NCBI GenBank assembly: GCA_024641625.1
Contig: JAHECQ010000152.1
Coordinates: 1-8,813, forward strand
Length of the DNA: 8,813 nucleotides
Direction of reading: 5' to 3'
Source: Acidimicrobiales bacterium
GTDB lineage: Bacteria > Actinomycetota > Acidimicrobiia > Acidimicrobiales > SZUA-35
Positions 1 to 7,834 of the stretch are shown in pieces; the first letter of the stretch is position 1, and every line of letters starts with the position of its first letter. Made by a program: the position numbers and the translations under genes. The notes beneath the pieces are model-generated. The model was given only the letters and a program-made list of their open reading frames with translations, made no database searches and was not told the DNA's origin.

Positions 1-525
1 CCCTGGGACGGTGTGGCCCAGCTGTGGTTTGATCGAGAGCCGCCGACCCCCGAGTTCCCTCACGGTTCGACACCGAGCGACAGCTTCCAGCAGCGGGCGG
101 AGCCCTATACCCCTTGGGGTACCACCGAGTACGTGGTCATCGACGGCAGCGATCGACTGCCGGTCATGCCCAACGTTCTGAATCAGCCGTTCCCCTGCAC
201 CCGGAGCGGGTTCTTCAAGGTCACCTCGTTGGTCGGCGCCCAGGCCGGCGCCGACACCGAGGCCTTCTTCGCTCACTGGCTCGACGTCCATGCGCCGAAC
301 GTGCGCGACGTCATGACCCGAGTCGGAGGATGGCGCTACGTCGTGAGCTTGAGTATCGATCCGACCACTGCACCCTACGCCGGCATGGCCGAACTCTACT
401 TCGACAGCGTTGACGGGTGGCGAGCATTCAACCAGACGATCGAGCCCGACGGCATGGAGCACTGGGGCGACCCCGACGGCACCCTTTTCCTGCGCAGCCA
501 GACCGAGATGATCGGCATCCCCTGA
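1..525 (+). CDS. EthD-domain protein, tandem-domain, 5' end missing
   Basis: The frame is open from base 1, so the start lies upstream of the window; 174 residues are visible. The GTG at position 13 falls inside a conserved motif and is unlikely to be the real start. Visible residues about 69-168 form an EthD-type dimeric alpha/beta-barrel domain with the family's W-x3-H pattern (HWLDVHAP, W93 and H97) and a closing strand PYAGMAELYFD (125-135). The window opens with PWDGVAQLWFD (1-11), which matches that closing strand, so the first residues are probably the end of a first EthD domain and the whole protein a tandem duplication. EthD is named for a protein required in ethyl tert-butyl ether degradation; the biochemical role of the family is poorly defined. 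No signal peptide or membrane segment is visible in this part. It converges on the amidohydrolase at 556-2265. The domain call is fairly secure; the substrate is unknown. Confidence 0.75.
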   Translation, partial: PWDGVAQLWFDREPPTPEFPHGSTPSDSFQQRAEPYTPWGTTEYVVIDGSDRLPVMPNVLNQPFPCTRSGFFKVTSLVGAQAGADTEAFFAHWLDVHAPNVRDVMTRVGGWRYVVSLSIDPTTAPYAGMAELYFDSVDGWRAFNQTIEPDGMEHWGDPDGTLFLRSQTEMIGIP

Positions 526-531
526 GACCCG

Positions 532-555
532 CCGATCGGGAAAACCGCCGATCGG
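532..555. terminator. Candidate bidirectional hairpin between convergent genes
   Basis: The octamer CCGATCGG, itself a palindrome, occurs at 532-539 and again at 548-555. The two copies can pair as an 8-bp stem around an 8-base loop, extended by a possible G-T pair (531/556). The hairpin fills most of the 30 bp between the stop of the EthD gene (523-525) and the stop of the amidohydrolase (556-558). There is no T-run on either side, so it is not a textbook intrinsic terminator. Being symmetric it could act on both transcripts. Function is inferred from position only. Confidence 0.4.
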
Positions 556-2265
<1,710 letters not shown>

Positions 2266-2271
2266 GACCGA

Positions 2272-2277
2272 ACCCTA
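2272..2277 (-). promoter_or_regulatory. Leaderless-type -10 hexamer TAGGGT
   Basis: Read on the minus strand, TAGGGT fits the actinobacterial -10 consensus TANNNT. It ends 6 bases before the amidohydrolase ATG (2265), so transcription would begin at or next to the start codon. No recognisable -35 TTGACA lies 16-18 bp upstream. The AGGG within it could alternatively be read as a weak Shine-Dalgarno sequence 7 bases from the ATG, so the leaderless reading is favoured but not certain. Confidence 0.5.
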
Positions 2278-2329
2278 GTGCCGTCCGCCGCGAGCGCTCC
2301 AGGCGTCGATCGGCCCATCAGACGACACA

Positions 2330-3700
2330 ATGACGATCGTGACGACCACCATTCGCGGCACGCTGCTCTCCACGCCGACCTCCGAGGTCCTCGACGTGCG
2401 GGAGGATCATGTGGTGACCGTCGGCGACGATGGCCGGATCGTGTCAGTGGAGCCGGCCGAGATCAACCACGCCCCCGTCGACATCCACCTCGACCGGGGA
2501 ACGGTGTTGTTGCCGGGACTGATCGACCTCCACGTGCACGCCCCGCAGTGGCCACAGCTGGGGACGGGACTCGATCTGCCTCTGGATGAATGGTTGTTCC
2601 GCTACACCTTCCCGCTCGAGGCTCGATGTGCCGACCTCGGGTTTGCGAACAGCATCTGGTCGGCGTTGGTGCCCGCTCTGTTGGCCCGGGGCACCACCAC
2701 CGCGGTGTACTACGGATCGATTCACGAGCCGGCGACCGTCGCTCTGGCCGAAGCCTGCGTTCGCCACCGACAGCGAGCGTACGTCGGCCGCGTGGCCATG
2801 GACCATCCGCAGGGCACGCCTGCGTTCTATCGGGATCCCTCGGCCTCGGAGGCAGTCGCGGCGAGCGCTCGCAGCATCGAGGCCATCAGGGCGCTCGACT
2901 CGCCATTGGTCCAGCCCATCATCACCCCTCGCTTCATTCCGGCGTGCACCGATGCCCTTCTCGAGGGCTTGGGCGAACTGGCGACAGCCAGCGGCGCGCT
3001 CGTCCAGACCCACTGCTCGGAGAACGACTGGGAACATGGGTACGTCCTCGATCGGTTCGGGGTCTCGGATTCGGTTGCGCTCTCGAGATTCGGCTTGGCC
3101 CGTGATCACTCGGTGCTCGCCCACGGTTGTCTGTTGTCCGACGACGACCTGACGCTCCTGAGCCGGCTCGGGGCCGGAGTTGCCCACTGCCCTCTTTCGA
3201 ATGTGTATTTCGGCAACGCGGTGTTCCCTCTCCGTCGGGCCCTCGAGCGGGGTCTACGAGTGGGGCTGGGGTCCGATATCGCCGGCGGAGCCGAACCCGG
3301 CATGCTCGCGGTCTGCGCCCACTCGGTCAACGTGTCACGCATGCTCGACGACGGAGTGGACCAACGACTCGGATCGGAGCGCCGCGGGGTCGCCGACTCC
3401 GCCATCGATGCGACCACCGCCTTCTGGCTCGCCACCGTCGGAGGCGCCGAGGTGTTGGGGCTCGAGGCCGGGCGATTCGAACCCGGACAGTGGTTCGACG
3501 CCTTCACCGTGACCACCATCGACGAAACCGACCGCCACAACCTCGACCTGGTCGGCACTCGCCTCGGCATCTGGCCCGACCTCGACGACTGGCCTCGGCG
3601 ATTCGAGAAGATCGTCCGTCGCGCCACCCCGGCCGACATCGGACACGTCTGGGTTGGCGGCCAGGCCGTCAGCGGCGGTCGAGCCCTCAGCGGCGGTTGA
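2330..3700 (+). CDS. guaD: Guanine deaminase
   Basis: Catalyses guanine + water to xanthine + ammonia (EC 3.5.4.3), a cytoplasmic zinc enzyme of purine salvage and catabolism. At 456 residues it matches the usual family length of about 450. The guanine deaminase signature is clear: LPGLIDLHVHAPQW (61-74) with metal ligands H68 and H70 and the base-contacting Q73, then LDLPLDEWLFRYTFPLE (81-97), typical of this enzyme rather than other amidohydrolases. TPRF (199-202) supplies the substrate arginine R201; THCSE (227-231) gives H228 and catalytic E231; LAHG gives H265; AHCPLSN (285-291) is conserved; GLGSDIAGG gives D316. All expected metal ligands are present. The ATG at 2330 has no Shine-Dalgarno sequence and no clear TANNNT; a GTG three codons in (2339) is an alternative start. 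It is divergent from the D-aminoacylase-like gene across 64 bp, and its last 14 bases overlap the end of the opposite-strand BI-1 gene. Confidence 0.9.
   Translation: MTIVTTTIRGTLLSTPTSEVLDVREDHVVTVGDDGRIVSVEPAEINHAPVDIHLDRGTVLLPGLIDLHVHAPQWPQLGTGLDLPLDEWLFRYTFPLEARCADLGFANSIWSALVPALLARGTTTAVYYGSIHEPATVALAEACVRHRQRAYVGRVAMDHPQGTPAFYRDPSASEAVAASARSIEAIRALDSPLVQPIITPRFIPACTDALLEGLGELATASGALVQTHCSENDWEHGYVLDRFGVSDSVALSRFGLARDHSVLAHGCLLSDDDLTLLSRLGAGVAHCPLSNVYFGNAVFPLRRALERGLRVGLGSDIAGGAEPGMLAVCAHSVNVSRMLDDGVDQRLGSERRGVADSAIDATTAFWLATVGGAEVLGLEAGRFEPGQWFDAFTVTTIDETDRHNLDLVGTRLGIWPDLDDWPRRFEKIVRRATPADIGHVWVGGQAVSGGRALSGG
3669..3700. repeat. 18-bp-spaced direct repeat at overlapping gene ends
   Basis: TCAGCGGCGGTCGA at 3669-3682 is repeated as TCAGCGGCGGTTGA at 3687-3700 (13 of 14 bases identical, period 18 bp). 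The single difference turns CGA into TGA, which is the guaD stop codon. On the opposite strand the second copy supplies the BI-1 stop (TGA, 3689-3687), and the first copy would encode another in-frame stop just beyond. The guaD C terminus consequently reads VSGGRALSGG. Confidence 0.7.
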
Positions 3701-4496
3701 GACGCGAGAGCAGCCGCAACAGCTCGAGGTACAACCAGACAACGGTCACCATCAGACCGAAGGCTGCGTACCATTCGAGCTCGCGAGGTGCGCCACGGGC
3801 AACCGAGCGTTCGATCAGGTCGAAGTCCAACAGCAGGTTGAACGACGCCACGCCCACGACGAGCAGGCTGAACGCGATGCCGATGCCGGACGCGTCGGAC
3901 AGGAACGACACCTGCCCACCGAAAAGACGAGCGACCAACCCGACGGCGTAGATGAGCACGATGCCCATCGTGGCGGCGATCACCATCTTGCGCGTCCGGT
4001 CGGTGACCCGAATGATGCGCTGGGAGTACAGGAACAGCATGGCAGCGAACACACCGACGGTGCCCAGCAGCGCCTGAACCACGATCCCGCTGTAGGTCCC
4101 CTCGTACACCCGGGAGAGGGCTCCGAGGAACACGCCCTCGCAGAGCGCGTACGCCGGCGCAGTGAATCGGGCCATTCCCGGCTTGAAGACAGTGACGATG
4201 GCGAGTCCGAAGGCCAGGATCAGCGGGAGGAAGAGCCAGCCGGGGAACCGGGTGACCGTTCCCAGCTCGCCGGTTTGCACCATCGACCAGCCGCCGGCGG
4301 CAGCCGCCACCAGAATGGTGAACAGGACGAGCGTGCGGCGTGCCGTGCCCTCCATGGTCATCAGGCTCGACCGGTAGGTCGAGATGGGGCCATCGTCGAT
4401 CGGCCCGGTGGTCGGGTAGGTGGGCGCAGTGGGTGCTCGCTCGACCGAGCCGAAGGCTGAATCGAGCGAGCGTTGGTTGAGGATGGGGTTGGCCAT
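3687..4496 (-). CDS. Bax inhibitor-1/YccA family membrane protein
   Basis: A 269-residue integral membrane protein of the Bax inhibitor-1/YccA (TMBIM-like) family; characterised relatives are calcium-leak proteins or FtsH-interacting proteins, and the role of the actinobacterial branch is not established. The first 52 or so residues are polar and Pro/Thr-rich. About seven hydrophobic segments follow, roughly at 55-73, 86-104, 113-129, 137-157, 170-190, 204-222 and 241-262. The C-terminal hallmark is clear: NLLLDFDLIE (220-229) then GAPRELEWYAAFGLMVTVVW (235-254) and LYLELLRLL, matching the branch's strongly conserved end. The ATG at 4494-4496 is chosen because AAGGAG sits 7 bases upstream and the protein then begins MANPILNQ, as in relatives. 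A GTG at 4514 would put that ribosome-binding site inside the gene. Its stop lies inside guaD (14-bp convergent overlap). Confidence 0.9.
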   Translation of the reverse strand: MANPILNQRSLDSAFGSVERAPTAPTYPTTGPIDDGPISTYRSSLMTMEGTARRTLVLFTILVAAAAGGWSMVQTGELGTVTRFPGWLFLPLILAFGLAIVTVFKPGMARFTAPAYALCEGVFLGALSRVYEGTYSGIVVQALLGTVGVFAAMLFLYSQRIIRVTDRTRKMVIAATMGIVLIYAVGLVARLFGGQVSFLSDASGIGIAFSLLVVGVASFNLLLDFDLIERSVARGAPRELEWYAAFGLMVTVVWLYLELLRLLSRLNRR

Positions 4497-4503
4497 GACG
4501 ACG

Positions 4504-4509
4504 CTCCTT
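4504..4509 (-). promoter_or_regulatory. Shine-Dalgarno AAGGAG for the BI-1 gene
   Basis: On the minus strand AAGGAG is followed by 7 bases and then the ATG at 4496. It is the strongest ribosome-binding site in the window. It fixes the BI-1 start and excludes the GTG 18 bases upstream. Confidence 0.8.
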
Positions 4510-4582
4510 GACACTTCCGCCGACAGACGCGGGGCGAAGCAGCCGCAATCATCGCACGTCGGACCGGCCCCATCGCATCATG

Positions 4583-4598
4583 GCCCTCCCTCGAGGGC
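4583..4598. promoter_or_regulatory. Palindrome/hairpin in the divergent BI-1/LLM promoter region
   Basis: GCCCTC at 4583-4588 and GAGGGC at 4593-4598 can form a perfect 6-bp stem with a 4-base loop. The same stretch contains the 10-bp perfect palindrome CCCTCGAGGG (4588-4597). It lies in the 172-bp gap between two divergent genes, about 85 bp from each start, where an operator could sit. No regulator is known, and short palindromes are common in GC-rich DNA. Confidence 0.25.
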
Positions 4599-4655
4599 GT
4601 CATCACCGCTTCGACCGAGCGTCTGATGCACTCCAGGTGGGCACGCACGGCCGAC

Positions 4656-4661
4656 TAACCT
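4656..4661 (+). promoter_or_regulatory. Leaderless-type -10 hexamer TAACCT
   Basis: TAACCT fits TANNNT and ends 7 bases before the ATG at 4669. There is no Shine-Dalgarno sequence between it and the start, so the transcript probably begins at the initiation codon. No good -35 hexamer is visible at the usual distance. This arrangement supports 4669 as the LLM start. Confidence 0.6.
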
Positions 4662-4668
4662 CTGACCC

Positions 4669-5688
4669 ATGCCACAGCCACTCCGATTCGGCGTCGTTCA
4701 CGACTTCCGCAGTCCCCCCGGGAGCGACACGCCCCTCCCCCAGGTGTACGCCGAGACGCTCGAACAGGTGCGTCTCGTGGACCAGTGGGGCCTGGACCTG
4801 GTGTGGTTCACCGAGCACCATTTCCTCGAGGACGGCCATCTCCCGAACTTCGTTCCGGTCGCCGGTGCGGTCGCCGCCATCACCGAGCGGGTGCGGATCT
4901 CGACCGACATCATGCTCGCTCCCTTCGCCCACCCGGTACGCCTGGCCGAGGACCTTGCCGTGCTCGATCAACTCTCCGGCGGCCGCATGGAGTTGGGCAT
5001 CGGCATGGGGTATGCCGCTCACGAGTTTGCCGGTTTCGGTGTTCCGCAGAGGAACCGTGTGTCCATGACCGAAGAGCTCATCCAGATCCTTCGCTTGGCC
5101 TGGAAGGGCGAGCGGTTCAGCTTCGAAGGCAAGCGATACAAGTTCGACGACCTGCTCGTGAGCCCCCAGCCGATTCAGCCGGGCGGCCCACCGCTGTGGA
5201 TCGCCGGCATGAGCGAGAACGCCGCCCTTCGGGCGGCCCGGTTCGACGCCAATCTGTTACCCCAAGGCCCACGCGAGGTCGTGCTCGATCCTTGGCGCCG
5301 CAACCTCGAGTCCTCGGGTCGCGATCCCGAGGACTATCGGGTGGGCCTCATTCGTTCGGTATTCGTGACCGACGACCCCGAGCGCGACTGGGCACGCCTC
5401 AAGCAGGCCGAGCGCTATCGCATGAGCGTCTACGCCAAGTTCAACGAGTCGACACCCGATCACCTGCCTGCGCTGCAGGATCCGAAGTCGTCCATTCCCC
5501 AGGGGTGGCTCATCGGCGACGAAGACCACTGTGTCGAGCAGCTCACCGCCTACCTCACCGACTACGGCATCACCGACATCGTCACCTGGGGTGCGGCTCC
5601 GGGCATGGCCCCCTCGCTGATGAACGAGTCGCTCGAACGCTTCGCCAAGAACGTCGTGCCGAGAGTTCGTGATGCCGTCGAGGGCTGA
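4669..5688 (+). CDS. LLM class flavin-dependent oxidoreductase
   Basis: A 339-residue luciferase-like monooxygenase-fold protein (TIM barrel), cytoplasmic, expected to use reduced FMN or F420 on a small organic substrate; neither cofactor nor substrate can be fixed from sequence. The N-terminal strand LRFGVVHDF (5-13) leads to the hallmark LVWFTEHHF (44-52), found in many FMN-type members such as alkanal monooxygenase-like proteins. Further family landmarks are VRISTDIMLAPFAHPVRLAE (75-94), the LSGGRMELGIGMGY motif (102-115), and the later barrel segment PPLWIAGMSENAALRAARF (174-192). Length is normal for the class. The start is supported by the TAACCT hexamer just upstream. deoC follows on the same strand after 73 bp. 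It is only distantly similar to the second LLM gene at the right edge and represents a different subfamily. Confidence 0.85.
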   Translation: MPQPLRFGVVHDFRSPPGSDTPLPQVYAETLEQVRLVDQWGLDLVWFTEHHFLEDGHLPNFVPVAGAVAAITERVRISTDIMLAPFAHPVRLAEDLAVLDQLSGGRMELGIGMGYAAHEFAGFGVPQRNRVSMTEELIQILRLAWKGERFSFEGKRYKFDDLLVSPQPIQPGGPPLWIAGMSENAALRAARFDANLLPQGPREVVLDPWRRNLESSGRDPEDYRVGLIRSVFVTDDPERDWARLKQAERYRMSVYAKFNESTPDHLPALQDPKSSIPQGWLIGDEDHCVEQLTAYLTDYGITDIVTWGAAPGMAPSLMNESLERFAKNVVPRVRDAVEG

Positions 5689-5692
5689 TCCC

Positions 5693-5720
5693 CGGATCGA
5701 CTCCTCGAACGTTTGATCCG
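5693..5720 (+). terminator. Weak candidate hairpin after the LLM gene
   Basis: CGGATCGA (5693-5700) can pair with TTGATCCG (5713-5720) as an 8-bp stem with one G-T pair and a 12-base loop. It begins 4 bases after the LLM stop codon, in the 73-bp gap before deoC. There is no T-run, so a terminator is only a possibility. If it is functional, deoC would rely on its own promoter. Confidence 0.25.
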
Positions 5721-5761
5721 ACCCAACGCACGGTTGCGACATCGCCGGGCAGACTGGGCCC

Positions 5762-6421
5762 ATGAGCATGACGCGAGCCGACGTTGCCGCTGCCATCGAT
5801 CACACGCTGCTGAAGCCGGAGGCCACTACCGATCAGGTGATCGCCCTTCTCGCCGAAGCCAACGTCTTGGGCGTCGGAACCGTATGCATCAGCCCGTGCA
5901 TGTTGCCGATCCCCGACGAGCTCCTGGACGATTCCATCGGTTTGTGCACCGTCATCGGCTTCCCCAGCGGTGCCGTCGACCCCCGCATCAAGGGTGCCGA
6001 GGCCGCACTTGCGTTCGCTGCCGGCGCGATGGAGATCGACATGGTCATGAACCTCGGGCTGGCCAAAGGTCACGACTGGGAGGGCGTGGAGACCGACATC
6101 GCCGAAGTACGGGCGGCGGTCCCCTCTGCCTTGTTGAAGGTGATCCTCGAGACCGGTGCGCTCTCCGATCAGGAGCTCATCACCTGTTGTGAGATCGCCG
6201 AGAGCTGTGGCGCCGACTTCGTCAAGACCTCGACCGGTTTCCATCCGAGCGGCGGCGCCACCCTGCACGCCATCGAGCTCATGGTCTCGAGCATCGGTGG
6301 GCGTCTGGGCATCAAGGCCAGTGGGGGAATACGGGACTCGGCGACGGCTCTGGCCATGCTCGAGGCGGGCGCCAATCGGCTCGGCACCTCCTCCAGCAAC
6401 GCCATCCTCGAGGGTCTCTAA
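5762..6421 (+). CDS. deoC: Deoxyribose-phosphate aldolase
   Basis: Class I aldolase (EC 4.1.2.4) cleaving 2-deoxy-D-ribose-5-phosphate to glyceraldehyde-3-phosphate and acetaldehyde, the last step of deoxynucleoside catabolism; cytoplasmic. At 219 residues it has the usual bacterial length. Motifs in order: IDHTLLKPEAT (12-22), TVIGFPSG (63-70), MEIDMVMN (90-97) with catalytic D93, LKVILETG (125-132), DFVKTSTGF (152-160) with the Schiff-base lysine K155, GIKASGGIR (183-191) with the assisting lysine K185, and GANRLGTSS (203-211) for phosphate binding. All catalytic residues equivalent to D102, K167 and K201 of the E. coli enzyme are present. There is no Shine-Dalgarno sequence; an ATG at 5768 is an alternative start. 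No other deo gene lies in the window. Its TAA overlaps the TAG of the opposite-strand DUF2786 gene by 4 bp. Confidence 0.95.
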   Translation: MSMTRADVAAAIDHTLLKPEATTDQVIALLAEANVLGVGTVCISPCMLPIPDELLDDSIGLCTVIGFPSGAVDPRIKGAEAALAFAAGAMEIDMVMNLGLAKGHDWEGVETDIAEVRAAVPSALLKVILETGALSDQELITCCEIAESCGADFVKTSTGFHPSGGATLHAIELMVSSIGGRLGIKASGGIRDSATALAMLEAGANRLGTSSSNAILEGL

Positions 6422-7686
6422 CGTGCGAGATAGCCCCCGGTGAGCTGGGCCCGATCGGCGGCGGCCTGGCCGGTCATGTACCCCGAGCCATCGAGGGAAC
6501 GGCGACGCGATGATCGGGTGACCAGGTCGAACGAGCCCATGAACTCGTCGACTTCCTCCTCTCTCGATTGGAGCAGGGGAACGAGGGATGCCCCGTGGTC
6601 GGCTTCGGCGGCGGCGAGGACTTCCTCGTTGACCTGTCGAAGTCGTTCGGCAATCCGATGACTGAATCCGGTGAGGAAGCTGGTGCGAAAAGCCTTGCTG
6701 TTGGGCGACGCCCCCGGAGGCGCCTGCTTCGCCGCTTGAGCCAGTCCCCGCTGCGCCTGGAGCAGCAGTGAGGTGAACAGCACTTCGACGGCCGCCACAT
6801 CGTCGGCGAACCCGACGATGGACGACAGAGCCAACCCGCTGTAGAGGAACGCACGGCAACGACCGGCTTCGGCCACCACCTGCAGCAGATACGACTTGGT
6901 TTCGACGTACGGAGCGTCGATGAAGACGCGTCTGATCACCGGGCGCTCGTGGGCACCGCGATGCTCCTGGTCCAGGGCCACGGCATCGATGGCGTGGCGC
7001 GTCATCAGTTCGTGAGCCTTGGCCGTGAACGCCATCGCTTCGGCCTCGAAGGCCGTCGACTCGGCCTTGGCCAACAAGTTCCGGATGCGCTCGAGGACGG
7101 GGTCGCCGGCGGTGCCTCGGGCAGGTCCACCGGCGAGCCGGTGGACCCCCTCGTCCACGTCGGACTCGCCGGGCGGTGGCAGGATCCGTTCCAGGCGCGG
7201 CAGTGACGTGAGGTTCACCAACAGCTCCACGATCAGTTCGAGGGCCTCGTCGGTCGGCAACAGTTCGGTATCCACCCACTGCTGGAGCCAACCCGCACCA
7301 TCGCCCACCGAAGGAAGCTCGAGATCCTCGACCTGGATCAGCCACCGACCGTCCATGATCGATGATCGGCGGTTGAGGTGATCGGTGGCCATGGCCCAAC
7401 CGGCCAGTTTCGCCGCGCCGGCGTTGCGGCATCCGAGGCGAGCCTGTCGGTGCAATTCGGCCGGTTGCCACCCACCCGACCAGCTGGCGGCAACCGAGGA
7501 GAGCAGGAGGTCCTCGCACACCTCCACCAGCAAAGGCCAGGGCAAGGAGTGAGCGAACTGGAGGTTCAGTGCGCTCGACGCCTCTCGCCGACGAATGCTC
7601 AGTACTGCGGCAAGCACCAACTCTCGAGCGAACCCAGGGGTGGGCTCCGGGTCGTCGGTCAACAGTTGCCAGGTTGCGTTCCTCAC
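6418..7686 (-). CDS. DUF2786 domain protein of unknown function
   Basis: A 422-residue soluble protein. The centre (about 196-235) matches the DUF2786 pattern: VLERIRNLLAKAEST (197-211) followed by EAEAMAFTAKAHELMTRHAI (214-233), two helices whose role is unknown. The C-terminal part (about 255-415) looks like the region that usually accompanies DUF2786: YVETKSYLLQVVAEAGRCRA, GFADDVAAVEVLFTSLLLQA, FRTSFLTGFSHRIAERL, and a terminal GYMTGQAAADRA. The N-terminal 190 residues are alpha-helical in character and not recognised. No membrane segment, signal peptide or known catalytic motif is seen. The GTG at 7684-7686 is the first usable start after an in-frame TGA five codons upstream (7701-7699), and GAGAGG lies 8 bases before it. 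That region is repetitive (see the repeat at 7683-7742). It converges on deoC and is divergent from the second LLM gene. Domain call secure, function unknown. Confidence 0.8.
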   Translation of the reverse strand: MRNATWQLLTDDPEPTPGFARELVLAAVLSIRRREASSALNLQFAHSLPWPLLVEVCEDLLLSSVAASWSGGWQPAELHRQARLGCRNAGAAKLAGWAMATDHLNRRSSIMDGRWLIQVEDLELPSVGDGAGWLQQWVDTELLPTDEALELIVELLVNLTSLPRLERILPPPGESDVDEGVHRLAGGPARGTAGDPVLERIRNLLAKAESTAFEAEAMAFTAKAHELMTRHAIDAVALDQEHRGAHERPVIRRVFIDAPYVETKSYLLQVVAEAGRCRAFLYSGLALSSIVGFADDVAAVEVLFTSLLLQAQRGLAQAAKQAPPGASPNSKAFRTSFLTGFSHRIAERLRQVNEEVLAAAEADHGASLVPLLQSREEEVDEFMGSFDLVTRSSRRRSLDGSGYMTGQAAADRAQLTGGYLAR

Positions 7687-7742
7687 CCTCTCAGCCTCTC
7701 ACCCTCGCTCTCGCTTTCACCCTCTCACCGTCGCTCACCCTC
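7683..7742. repeat. Polypurine/polypyrimidine repeat spanning the DUF2786 start
   Basis: The octamer TCACCCTC (GAGGGTGA on the gene's strand) occurs at 7683-7690, 7699-7706, 7717-7724 and 7735-7742, at steps of 16, 18 and 18 bp. The whole stretch is almost pure C/T on the plus strand. The copy at 7683 contains the GTG start codon of the DUF2786 gene (7684-7686), and each GAGGG part resembles a ribosome-binding site, so the array looks like duplicated initiation modules. Such a tract can also adopt unusual DNA structure or vary in copy number. Confidence 0.65.
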
Positions 7743-7834
7743 CCACGTTGTCCTACGGAATCGGGAGCTACGGTCGACCTCGAGCCAGTGCCCAGTCTCT
7801 CATGACCTCGCCCGACCCGCGCCGGCCCCACCAC

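Noticed and set aside
2305..4407. The 13-mer CGTCGATCGGCCC present both before guaD and inside the BI-1 gene
   Set aside because: One copy is coding and the other intergenic, with no extended similarity. CGATCG-containing words are frequent across this window, so it is likely chance.
3106..4548. A 480-codon minus-strand open frame overlapping the BI-1 gene and guaD
   Set aside because: It is the wrong frame relative to the BI-1 gene, whose frame encodes about seven membrane segments and the conserved C-terminal motif. This frame shows low-complexity Arg/Ser/Pro content.
5582..7519. A 645-codon minus-strand open frame covering the end of the LLM gene, deoC and part of the DUF2786 gene
   Set aside because: It is antisense or out of frame to three genes with strong motifs. 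Its translation is Arg/Gly/Pro-rich without family similarity, which is typical of GC-rich shadow frames.
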